A stretch of DNA of 64,000 bases from Bauldia sp. (GTDB lineage Bacteria; Pseudomonadota; Alphaproteobacteria; Rhizobiales; Kaistiaceae): contig JANQRX010000012.1 of NCBI GenBank assembly GCA_028284325.1, forward strand, positions 62,001 through 126,000, written 5' to 3'. Positions within the stretch are counted from its first letter, which is position 1. Each line of letters starts with the position of its first letter. The notes below the pieces were generated by a model that was not told the origin of the DNA, did no database searches, and was given only the letters and a program-made list of their open reading frames with translations. This document shows positions 27,780 through 35,672 of this stretch, one piece after another. The translations under genes were made by a program, and so were the position numbers.

Positions 27780-30239
27780 ATGCTGCTTCGAATCTTCGGC
27801 TATCTATTCGGGATCGGTGCCGTGCTGTTTCTGGCCATTGCCGCCGCGGTCGCGTGGTATGTCTCGGACCTCACCCGCGATCTCCCTGACTACGATGTCC
27901 TGGCCCAGTACGAACCGCCGGTGATGACGCGTGTCCACGCGTCGAACGGGCAGTTGGTCGCCGAGTATGCGCGGGAGCGCCGGCTCTACCTCCCGATCGA
28001 GGCCGTGCCGGACCGTGTCAAGGCGGCGTTCATCTCGGCCGAGGACAAGAACTTCTATCAGCACTCCGGGCTCGACTATTACGGCATCGCCCGCGCGCTG
28101 GTGCAGAACGCGCAGGCGCTGGGCAAGGGACAGCGCCTGATCGGCGCGTCGACGATCACCCAGCAGGTCGCCAAGAACTTCCTCCTGAGCAGCGAACAGA
28201 CCGTCGACCGCAAGGCCCGCGAGGCGGTCCTCGCCCTCAGGATCGAGCAGGCCTACAGCAAGGACCGCATCCTTGAACTGTATCTCAACGAGATCTTCTT
28301 CGGCCTCGGCTCCTACGGCATCGCTGCCGCCTCGCTCGCCTATTTCGACAAGTCGGTCCACGAACTGACCCTGCCCGAGGCGGCCTATCTCGCCGCCCTG
28401 CCCAAGGGACCGAACAACTATCACCCGTTCCGCCGGCCCGAACGCGCCATCGAGCGACGGAACTGGGTCGTCGATCGCATGATCGAGAACGGCTTCATCA
28501 CCGAAGGCGACGGCGCGGCGGCCAAGCAGGCCGGCCTTGGCGTCAGGCGCCGTACCACCGGGCCGTCGATCTTTGCCGCCGACTATTTCGCCGAGGAGGT
28601 GCGTCGCCAGCTTGACGAGATGTTCGGCGAGCAGACGCTCTACGGCGGCGGCCTGTCCGTGCGCACCTCGCTCGATCCCGGACTCCAGATCATGGCGCGG
28701 CAGGCCCTGATCGACGGTCTGATCAGGTTCGACGTCGAGCAGGGCTGGCGTGGGCCCGTCACCCGCATCGCCGACTTCGGCGGCGACTGGGGCAAGGCGC
28801 TCGCCGAGGTCGAGCCGCTGTCCGATGTGGTGGAGTGGCGGTTGGCCGTGGTTCTGGCCGTGGCGGACGGCGCCGCCGAAATCGGCCTGCGCCCGGAGGC
28901 GGCCCCCGGAGGTGGCGCCGGGCAGGCGCGCGACCGGGGCACGATGCCGCTCGCCGAACTCGCCTGGGCCAAGTGGGCCAGTGGTGAGCGCCAAGGACGC
29001 GATGTCGTTCGCGCTGGTGATGTCCTGAGCGTCGGCGACGTGGTCTATGTCGAGCCCGCCGCCGAGCCGGGCCAGTACGCCTTGCGTCAGGTGCCCGAGG
29101 TCGAAGGCGCGATCGTCGTCATGGACCCGCATACCGGCCGCGTGCAGGCGATGGTCGGCGGCTTCTCCTTCTCCGGCAGCCAGTTCAACCGCGCCACCCA
29201 GGCGCTGCGCCAGCCGGGCTCCTCGTTCAAGCCGTTTGTCTACTCCGCCGCGCTCGACAACGGCTACACGCCGTCGTCGGTGATCATGGATGCGCCGATC
29301 GAGATCGACCAGGGCGGCGATCTCGGCATCTGGCGGCCGGAGAACTACAGCGGCGAGTTCTACGGACCGTCGACGCTGCGCACCGGCATCGAACGCTCGC
29401 GCAACGTGATGACCGTGCGGCTGGCGCAGGACATGGGCATGGCGCTGGTGGCCGAGTATGCCCGGCGTTTCGGCATCTACGACAACATGCTGCCCGTCCT
29501 GTCGATGGCGCTGGGATCGGGCGAGACCTCGGTCCTGCGCATGGCGGCGGCCTACGGCGTGTTTGCCAATGGCGGCCGCGAGGTGCGCCCGACCCTGATC
29601 GACCGCATCCAGGACCGCTACGGCCGCACCATCTTCCGCCACGAGGATCGCACCTGTCAGGGCTGCGTCGCCGATGGTTGGCGCGGCCAGCCGGAACCCG
29701 TGGTCGTCGACAATCGCGAACAGATTCTCGATCCCATGACCGCCTTCCAGATGACGTCGATGCTTCAGGGCGTCATCCAGCGCGGCACGGCGACCGTTGC
29801 GCGCGAGGTCGGCAAGCCGATCGCCGGCAAGACCGGCACGACCAACGACTACCACGACGCCTGGTTCGTCGGGTATTCGCCGGATCTGGTGGTCGGCGTC
29901 TATATCGGCTTCGATCAGCCGCGGTCGCTGGGTCGCCAGTCGACCGGCGGACAGTTGGCGGCGCCGATCTTCACCAGCTTCATGAAGCTGGCGCTGGCCG
30001 AGGAAGCGCCGATACCGTTCCGCGTGCCGCAGGGGATGGATTTCTATCCTATCGACCGCCGCACCGGATTGCGCGCCTCCGACGACGCCAATGGGGCGCT
30101 GCTGGAGGCCTTCAAGCCGGGCACCCGGCCGCCCGACACGTATTCGATCATCGGCTACACCGACACCATGGGCCGGCCGCTCACCGTCGCCCCGGAAGCC
30201 GATAGGGCGGTCATCTCCGGCACCGGCGGCCTCTACTAG
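27780..30239 (+). CDS. mrcA: Penicillin-binding protein 1A (bifunctional class A PBP)
   Basis: An inner-membrane enzyme that polymerises lipid II and crosslinks peptides. The 819-residue product has an N-terminal anchor (about 9-30), a GT51 domain with AFISAEDKNFYQHSGLDYYG and ASTITQQVAKNFLL, RIEQAYSKDRILELYLNEI, an OB-like insertion, and a transpeptidase domain. The Ser-x-x-Lys nucleophile is in QPGSSFKPFVYSAAL (about residue 482), SxN in RSRNVMTVR and the KTG box in AGKTGTTNDYHD. All are intact. The gene order amidase-mrcA-prfB, often after rne, is a conserved alphaproteobacterial block. Confidence 0.96.
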   Translation: MLLRIFGYLFGIGAVLFLAIAAAVAWYVSDLTRDLPDYDVLAQYEPPVMTRVHASNGQLVAEYARERRLYLPIEAVPDRVKAAFISAEDKNFYQHSGLDYYGIARALVQNAQALGKGQRLIGASTITQQVAKNFLLSSEQTVDRKAREAVLALRIEQAYSKDRILELYLNEIFFGLGSYGIAAASLAYFDKSVHELTLPEAAYLAALPKGPNNYHPFRRPERAIERRNWVVDRMIENGFITEGDGAAAKQAGLGVRRRTTGPSIFAADYFAEEVRRQLDEMFGEQTLYGGGLSVRTSLDPGLQIMARQALIDGLIRFDVEQGWRGPVTRIADFGGDWGKALAEVEPLSDVVEWRLAVVLAVADGAAEIGLRPEAAPGGGAGQARDRGTMPLAELAWAKWASGERQGRDVVRAGDVLSVGDVVYVEPAAEPGQYALRQVPEVEGAIVVMDPHTGRVQAMVGGFSFSGSQFNRATQALRQPGSSFKPFVYSAALDNGYTPSSVIMDAPIEIDQGGDLGIWRPENYSGEFYGPSTLRTGIERSRNVMTVRLAQDMGMALVAEYARRFGIYDNMLPVLSMALGSGETSVLRMAAAYGVFANGGREVRPTLIDRIQDRYGRTIFRHEDRTCQGCVADGWRGQPEPVVVDNREQILDPMTAFQMTSMLQGVIQRGTATVAREVGKPIAGKTGTTNDYHDAWFVGYSPDLVVGVYIGFDQPRSLGRQSTGGQLAAPIFTSFMKLALAEEAPIPFRVPQGMDFYPIDRRTGLRASDDANGALLEAFKPGTRPPDTYSIIGYTDTMGRPLTVAPEADRAVISGTGGLY

Positions 30240-30307
30240 CAGGCGCCAATTGCGTCGGCCGGCGGTGCGCGGTAAGTCTCGCGCCCCGTCGAACCGGGTG
30301 TGATCCG

Positions 30308-31427
30308 ATGAAGGTGGAAATCCAGGGCATTGTCAGCGATATCCAGCAGGCGGTCGGCTTGCTGAGGAGGCATCTTTGACTGGGACACGGCCAAGGATCG
30401 CCTGTCGGAACTGAACGCCGCCGCGGAGGCGCCGGACCTGTGGAACGACCCGGCGGCCGCGCAGCGCGTGATGCGCCAGCGCCAGCAGCTTGAATCCCGG
30501 ATTGCCGCGGTCGAGGGCCTTGAGGGCGAACTCAACGACCAGGTCGAGCTGATCGAACTGGCCGAGGCCGAGGGCGACGAGGCCGTTGCGGCCGAGGCCG
30601 AGGCGACCCTCCGCAAACTGCAGGCGATCGCCGCGCGCCGGCAGATCGAGACGCTCCTGTCCGGCGAGGCCGACGGCAACGACACCTATCTCGAGATCCA
30701 TGCCGGCGCCGGGGGGACGGAGAGCCAGGACTGGGCCAGCATGCTCCTGCGCATGTATGGCCGCTGGGCCGACAAGGCCGGCTACAAGGTCGAGACCCTT
30801 GAAGTGCACGACGGCGAGGAGGCGGGCATCAAGTCCGCGACCCTGCTCGTCAAGGGCGCCGACGCCTATGGCTGGCTGAAGACCGAGTCGGGTGTCCACC
30901 GGCTGGTGCGCATCTCGCCGTTCGACAGCCAGTCACGCCGCCACACCTCCTTCGCCAGCGTCTGGGCCTATCCCGTAGTCGACGATTCGATCGAGATCGA
31001 CGTGTCGGAGTCCGACGTGCGCGTCGACACCTACCGCGCCTCCGGCGCCGGCGGCCAGCACGTCAACACCACCGACTCGGCTGTGCGGATTACGCATCTG
31101 CCCACCAACATCGTCGTGCAGTGCCAGAGCGAACGCTCCCAGCACAAGAACCGCGCGACGGCGTGGGCCATGCTGCGCGCGCGGCTCTACGAGGTCGAGC
31201 TGGAGAAGCGGGAGGCCGAGGCGAACGCCGAGGCCGCCGGCAAGACCGAGATCGGCTGGGGCCACCAGATCCGGTCCTACGTGCTGCAGCCCTACCAGTT
31301 GGTCAAGGACCTGCGGACCGGCGTCGAGAACACCAGCCCCCAGATCGTGCTCGACGGCGATCTCGACGCCTTCATGGAGGCGGCGCTGGCGGCGCGGGTG
31401 AGCGGAGGCGAGACCCAGGCGTCCTAG
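30308..31427 (+). CDS. prfB: Peptide chain release factor 2, with programmed +1 frameshift
   Basis: RF2 reads UGA and UAA stops. The gene starts at ATG 30308 ([17 protein letters not shown]), runs 23 codons to CTT and meets an in-frame TGA at 30377-30379; shifting +1 continues at GAC 30378 as [19 protein letters not shown] to the stop at 31427. The joined product is 372 residues, the family norm. The peptidyl-transfer motif GGQ is in [15 protein letters not shown], and the codon-recognition tripeptide SPF in [15 protein letters not shown]. The frameshift is the known RF2 autoregulation. Reading only the uninterrupted frame would lose the start of the protein. Confidence 0.96.
30365..30380 (+). 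promoter_or_regulatory. RF2 programmed frameshift site
   Basis: The string AGGAGGCATCTTTGAC combines an internal Shine-Dalgarno (AGGAGG, 30365-30370), a three-base spacer and the slippery CTT followed by TGA-C, the conserved bacterial prfB recoding signal. Low RF2 lets the ribosome slip forward from CTT-T to TTT, restoring RF2 production. Confidence 0.93.
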
Positions 31428-31491
31428 AACCGCGCCAGGTCGGGCCGCGGCCGGTGTACCGTCCTAAGCACGGACCTCCGCCGCCGCCGGG

Positions 31492-32226
31492 TCACCCGAC
31501 TTGCGCCCGTTTGGTACTTTCCAGTTTGGCGACCTTGGGATGTTTGATGTTGTTGCGGATGTGAACGATCCAGCCGCCCTTGTCGTTCAGCTTTCCGTCT
31601 GCGGTGATGGAAACGGACACCCGGCTCACCGACTGGCCAACGTTTCCGCCGATCACGTAGGCGCGCCTCTTCTTTTTGTTCACGTCCACGACAATGTCGG
31701 AATGGGACTTGAACCAGCCTTTCTTGAGCGCGTTGTCGTAGGTGATCCCCTTCTGTCTCGGCCGCCCGATCAAGTCGCCGGGCCTCAGTTCCTGTTCCCC
31801 CGGCCGGTAGCCGACAAGCGCCGCCTTCAGCTTGCCCTGCTTTCTGTTCCTGATCGCCCTGACAATCCAGGTGAAGTGCCCGGACGCATAGGGGAAGGAA
31901 GTATCGGCCCCCGCCATCTTGAAACAGAATGATATGAAGGCTGCCGACCAGGCCAGACCGACCGTGCCGTCGAGCTTACCCTTGTCCTTCGCATAGTCTT
32001 TGACAAGTTTCTTGTATTGCTTGGTGGGAATGGCCAGCCAGTATTCCCCCACACGGGACGAGTAGGGCTCGACCGTCTCCTTTCTCGGATTCTTCTTGCC
32101 GCCCGTCTTGGCAGAATGGGTCGTCTTGCCGTCCGGTCCGATGTAGTGGTCCTTCCGGCCGGAATCCTCACCGAACCACGTCCATTCCCGATCGATGACA
32201 TCCAGAAGTGTCTGAACGAAGGACAT
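31492..32226 (-). CDS. DUF2272-family protein, putative cysteine-peptidase-like wall hydrolase
   Basis: A 244-residue soluble protein. The central segment AWSAAFISFCFKMAGAD, followed by FPYASGHFTWIVRAI, GEQELRPGDLIGRPR, and SHSDIVVDV with YVIGGNVGQSVSRV, matches what I recall of DUF2272 proteins, thought to have a CHAP/NlpC-P60-like fold. A standard catalytic Cys before WSAAF is not present; FCF lies seven residues later, so enzymatic activity is uncertain. No signal peptide is visible. AAGGGAG lies seven bases before the ATG at 32226. The gene is Lys-rich and lower in GC than the flanking core genes. It follows the lysozyme-like gene by 77 bases on the same strand and forms a two-gene islet. 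Confidence 0.75.
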   Translation of the reverse strand: MSFVQTLLDVIDREWTWFGEDSGRKDHYIGPDGKTTHSAKTGGKKNPRKETVEPYSSRVGEYWLAIPTKQYKKLVKDYAKDKGKLDGTVGLAWSAAFISFCFKMAGADTSFPYASGHFTWIVRAIRNRKQGKLKAALVGYRPGEQELRPGDLIGRPRQKGITYDNALKKGWFKSHSDIVVDVNKKKRRAYVIGGNVGQSVSRVSVSITADGKLNDKGGWIVHIRNNIKHPKVAKLESTKRAQVG

Positions 32227-32303
32227 GCTCCGTCTCCCTTTCGCTCAACCCCGAGATTGGGCCGTGGAAACAACATCACCCGGAGTTCAACCTGCTGGGC
32301 GGA

Positions 32304-33290
32304 TCAGAAGGAGCTGTCGCTGAGCGGCAACTTTTTGTCTCCCAGAACAACACCGTCGAACCTCTTTTCCTTGACCAGTATGTTGATCGATTTCTTGACG
32401 GCCTTTCGGCGCGACAGAAACTCTCCCTTCGGATGTTTCTTTGAATAGATGTCCACCTGTGACAAAGCCTTGAGCTGTTTCGCCAGGCCGCCAGCGGCCA
32501 GCGCGGCCCGGATTTTCTTTCTCCCGCCGCGCCCCTGATGGCGGATGTCCGAGACCCAGATGGCCAGCCTGGGGTCCTTGCCCTTGAGACCGTAGGCCTT
32601 CGCCTGGCGCCGCAATTTGCTGTGCATGATGCGGAAGGCCACCTGCTCCGAGGTCCGCAAGGCCTGTTCGTCGTGCACCAGCCAGTGCATGAGCTTGCCC
32701 GCATTGTAGGCCTCGCGTGCGTTGGCCTTCTTCGTGTCTGGGTTGAGGTAGGTCATGAAGGCGACAATCTGGTTCTCCTTCTTCCCGTTCGGCCGGTGCA
32801 CCTTGGTGACCGTTTCGAGCGAATACGTCTTTCCCTTGTCCATGCGGTGGACCCGGCCCCCTTTCAGGAAAAGGTCCGGAAAATAACGTTGTGCCCCCGG
32901 CAGCTTAACCAGCGCCCTGAACAGCAAGATCAGATTGGCATCGGGGGTGTGAGCCGCAAGCTGATAGAAACCGAAGGTGAACCTCGCCCGATCATAGGTA
33001 TTGATCACCAGATGATGGCCGTTGCCGCTCTCGGCGGTGACCGACGGCCAGATGAAGTGAGCCCAGAGATTGAGTGATTTCTCCGCGGCGTGCCGGTCGT
33101 AGGTTAGGTCGGGAATGTCATTGAGAACGCGACTGTTGTAGAGCCCGCGATGCTTCCCGTCGCCATCCGTGTATGAAACGGTCTGACCAATCAGAAATTT
33201 CTCTTTGGATTTTTTCTCAACGGCATACCACTTTGAGAAGGTACTTTGTGGTTTGCTCGGTGCAATCACCTTGAGATCAATCACGGACAT
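32304..33290 (-). CDS. Lysozyme-like hypothetical protein of a lower-GC islet
   Basis: A 328-residue protein without signal peptide or membrane span. The segment from TAESGNGHHLVINTYDRAR to FTFGFYQLAAH places a Glu about 20 residues before a Gly-Phe-Tyr-Gln, the spacing of the catalytic Glu and the GLMQ-type motif of lysozyme-like transglycosylases, so a muramidase-like fold is inferred. Later conserved-looking blocks are ILLFRALVKLPGAQRYFPDL, AFMTYLNPDTKKANAREAY, MHWLVHDEQALR and WVSDIRHQGRGGRKKI. I have seen similar unnamed proteins but cannot give a family. The start at 33290 follows an A-run; GC is markedly low (23 of 60 bases at 33181-33240). Its DUF2272 neighbour suggests a paired peptidoglycan-acting unit. 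Confidence 0.7.
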   Translation of the reverse strand: MSVIDLKVIAPSKPQSTFSKWYAVEKKSKEKFLIGQTVSYTDGDGKHRGLYNSRVLNDIPDLTYDRHAAEKSLNLWAHFIWPSVTAESGNGHHLVINTYDRARFTFGFYQLAAHTPDANLILLFRALVKLPGAQRYFPDLFLKGGRVHRMDKGKTYSLETVTKVHRPNGKKENQIVAFMTYLNPDTKKANAREAYNAGKLMHWLVHDEQALRTSEQVAFRIMHSKLRRQAKAYGLKGKDPRLAIWVSDIRHQGRGGRKKIRAALAAGGLAKQLKALSQVDIYSKKHPKGEFLSRRKAVKKSINILVKEKRFDGVVLGDKKLPLSDSSF

Positions 33291-33757
33291 TTTTTTGCTT
33301 TCGACTGACCGACTTGTGACATCGGATCATGTTTAGGTCTGCCTGTCCACAGCTCAGTGCATCGCCAGTTGGTCCGGAACCAAGTGCTGCGGAATTTACT
33401 CAATACACCGGATCAACGTCGCTCAGATCTACAGGGAAGATCGGCAACCTCAGAACTGTGCGACTCCCTCGCTAGGTTGTACTGATTTGAACAGACCTGT
33501 CAGATATGTTGGCGTCGAACTTGGGGGTATCGCGACAGTCTCGAAGATCGTCGAAGTTTGATTACTCGGACTGGCGGATACAACCGCCCAAAGCTGTCAT
33601 GGGAGGGCCACTATCCCTGCCGCCCGGCGCCCGATGGTCGTTGTTGCCGGTCAGGCCGCGCCGCCAATGTCAGTCCTCGCGATGAGAAACCGGCGCGGAT
33701 GCTTGTGGATTTCGACCGGGTTGACCGCTTCATAACGGCCGTCCCAACCGGAGTGCC
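33291..33757. other. 467-base non-coding region at the edge of the islet
   Basis: The stretch lies upstream of the lysozyme-like gene and downstream of the M23 peptidase gene, both minus strand. It should hold the islet promoter. Base composition rises toward genome average past about 33590, consistent with an acquisition boundary. No tRNA, direct repeat, integrase remnant or convincing gene was seen; a 67-codon plus-strand frame at 33558-33761 is judged spurious. Confidence 0.5.
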
Positions 33758-34975
33758 CTAGAGCAGGCCGGCGAGCTCGCGTCCGGCCTTCACGAACGGG
33801 TGCGGATCGACGGGGCGATCGTTGAGGCGGATTTCATAGTGCAGATGCGGACCGGTCGAACGACCGGTGCTGCCGACAGCGCCGATACGATCGCCGACGG
33901 TGACGTTCTGCCCCTTGCGTACAGAGATACGGCTGAGATGGGCGAACCGCGTCTTGAGCCCGTTACCGTGGTCGATCTCCACCAGCTTGCCATATCCGCC
34001 GCTGCGACCCGCGGCCGTGACGACCCCCGGGGCGGTCGCAAGGACGGCGGTGCCGGGGCGCGCGCGGAAATCGAGGCCGTGATGCATGGCCGGCTTGCGA
34101 AGGAAGGGATCGATGCGCTTGCCGTAGCCGCTGGAGATAACCGGCCGGGCCACGGGCGCGGCCAGCGGCACCGTCATGGCCAGGGCGCTGACGTGCTCGA
34201 GCCAGGCGATATCTTCGGCGACGGTCTCGGCCATCAGGCGGAATTCCTCGTTGGCGGGAAGATCGTCGATGGCGACGAACGGCCCGCCGACGGCGCCGGT
34301 CAGGCCGCGATCCGTGGCGTCGGGCTTGACGCCCAGTTGCGCCAGCGTGGTCGCGATGGTCTCGGCGCTCGCCGCCGCCCGTTGCCCGACGGCGCGCAGA
34401 TAGTCGTCCTGACGCTGCCGAAGCTCCGCGGCGCCTGCGTCGAGCAGGCTGGCGACACCGCCGGTTTCGCCGTCGGCTTCGCCGGGGAAGATCGAGCGCC
34501 GATGCGGCAGGTCGAGCGCCGCGTCGCGCTGCGGTTCATCCGCGTCGGCCTTTGTCTCCTTGCCGATGCCGGCGCTGCGGGCGGCCTGCGCCAGTCCGGC
34601 AATCACATCCTGGCGGGCGTCGAGCGCGGCCTGGCGGTCCCGCAGCCGCGCGAGTTCCGTGCGCATGGCCTCCTGCGCCAGCAGGTTGCGGCTGGTCAGG
34701 CGATCGATGTCGGCGCGCAGGTCGGAGATGCGGTGCTCGTAGGTGCGTCGGAGCTCGATCTGTTGCGCCAGCGACGACGACAGCATGTCGTCGCGCAGGA
34801 CCAGATAGCCGGTGGCACCGAGGTAGAGGGTTGTGAAGACGATCGCGATGCCCGCGAGGGCGACGGCAAGGCCCGGCCGCAGCGTGAACGAGGTGATCGT
34901 CTCGCCGCGAACGAGAATCAGCCGGGGGTGAGCCCGCTGCCCGGAGAATCTGCGTCCAAGTCTGGACGACGCCAT
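33758..34975 (-). CDS. M23-family murein metallopeptidase, membrane anchored
   Basis: A 405-residue protein: Arg-rich cytoplasmic start, one membrane helix (LAVALAGIAIVFTTLYLGAT, about residues 34-55), a coiled coil (about 65-125; QQIELRRTYEHRISDLRADI), a linker, and a C-terminal LytM/M23 domain (about 275-395). Zinc ligands are intact: MHHGLDFRARPG (His and Asp) and GPHLHYEIRLN (His-x-His), with RFAHLSRISVRKGQ between. An active DD-endopeptidase is expected. The layout resembles rhizobial RgsM-type wall peptidases. It lies between the islet and bcp on the minus strand. Confidence 0.93.
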   Translation of the reverse strand: MASSRLGRRFSGQRAHPRLILVRGETITSFTLRPGLAVALAGIAIVFTTLYLGATGYLVLRDDMLSSSLAQQIELRRTYEHRISDLRADIDRLTSRNLLAQEAMRTELARLRDRQAALDARQDVIAGLAQAARSAGIGKETKADADEPQRDAALDLPHRRSIFPGEADGETGGVASLLDAGAAELRQRQDDYLRAVGQRAAASAETIATTLAQLGVKPDATDRGLTGAVGGPFVAIDDLPANEEFRLMAETVAEDIAWLEHVSALAMTVPLAAPVARPVISSGYGKRIDPFLRKPAMHHGLDFRARPGTAVLATAPGVVTAAGRSGGYGKLVEIDHGNGLKTRFAHLSRISVRKGQNVTVGDRIGAVGSTGRSTGPHLHYEIRLNDRPVDPHPFVKAGRELAGLL

Positions 34976-35061
34976 TCAAACGCACCGCATCAGTCGATGT
35001 CCAACGGCGTCGATCTTGAATCCCCATGGTTAACAAACCGTTGGCGCGAATGAGGAATCGG

Positions 35062-35535
35062 TCAGGCTGAAGCGAGGGCGCGCGCCGCTTCCAGCACCTC
35101 GTCGACATGGTTCTTGACGCGCACCTTTCGCCACATCCGGGCGATCTTGCCGTTCCGGTCGACGAGAAACGTGCTCCGTTCGATGCCGAGGAACGAGCGG
35201 CCGTAGAGCTTCTTCTGTTTCCATACCCCATAGGCTTCGAGCGCCGCGTGGTCGGGATCGGCAAGCAGCCGGACCTTGAGCCCCTGCTTGTCGATAAAGC
35301 GGCGATGCGAGGCCTCCGAATCGGCCGAGATACCAACGACACCGCAGCCGACAGCCTCGAAATCATCGATGGCCGCGCTGAACCCCTGGGCCTCGGTTGT
35401 GCAGCCGGGTGTGTTGTCGCGTGGGTAGAAGAACAGAACGAGTGCGCGGCCACGCTGCGAAGACAGCGTGAAATCCTCGCCGTCCTGGTCTTTCAGGTCG
35501 ATATCCGGCGCCGCAACGCCCTCCTCCACGGTCAT
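35062..35535 (-). CDS. bcp: Thioredoxin-dependent thiol peroxidase Bcp (PrxQ)
   Basis: A 157-residue peroxiredoxin that reduces hydrogen peroxide and organic hydroperoxides in the cytoplasm. The start at 35535 (MTVEEGVAAPDIDL) has AAGGAAGG six bases upstream; the longer open frame is not protein-like. The peroxidatic Cys is in FFYPRDNTPGCTTEAQGF, while the resolving Cys five residues on, present in many PrxQ proteins, is absent here (Ala in TTEAQ). Thus it is probably a one-Cys or atypical Bcp. RSTFLVDRNGKIARMWRKV is the usual C-terminal block. It diverges from the large AsmA-like gene. Confidence 0.94.
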   Translation of the reverse strand: MTVEEGVAAPDIDLKDQDGEDFTLSSQRGRALVLFFYPRDNTPGCTTEAQGFSAAIDDFEAVGCGVVGISADSEASHRRFIDKQGLKVRLLADPDHAALEAYGVWKQKKLYGRSFLGIERSTFLVDRNGKIARMWRKVRVKNHVDEVLEAARALASA

Positions 35536-35672
35536 TTTCTGCCTTCCTTTGGACGAAGTTTCGTGGCTTGCATGATCCGGGCGGGTATGGACTGGGGGCA
35601 GGCCGCCAGCAAGTCTCGTGTTCCCGCAAGCCGCATTGGATGCTTCGGTTGTCAAACCGGTAAGAATCGCCA

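Noticed and set aside
31428..33757. Prophage or integrative element around the lower-GC islet
   Set aside because: No integrase, tRNA target, direct repeats or phage structural genes are visible; only two genes are atypical.
33558..33761. A 67-codon plus-strand frame beside the islet
   Set aside because: No ribosome site, no recognisable protein character, and it overlaps the end of the M23 peptidase gene.
35030..35044. TTAA-N7-TTGG upstream of the M23 peptidase, like a CtrA site
   Set aside because: The second half has two mismatches to TTAA; one partial match of this kind is expected by chance.
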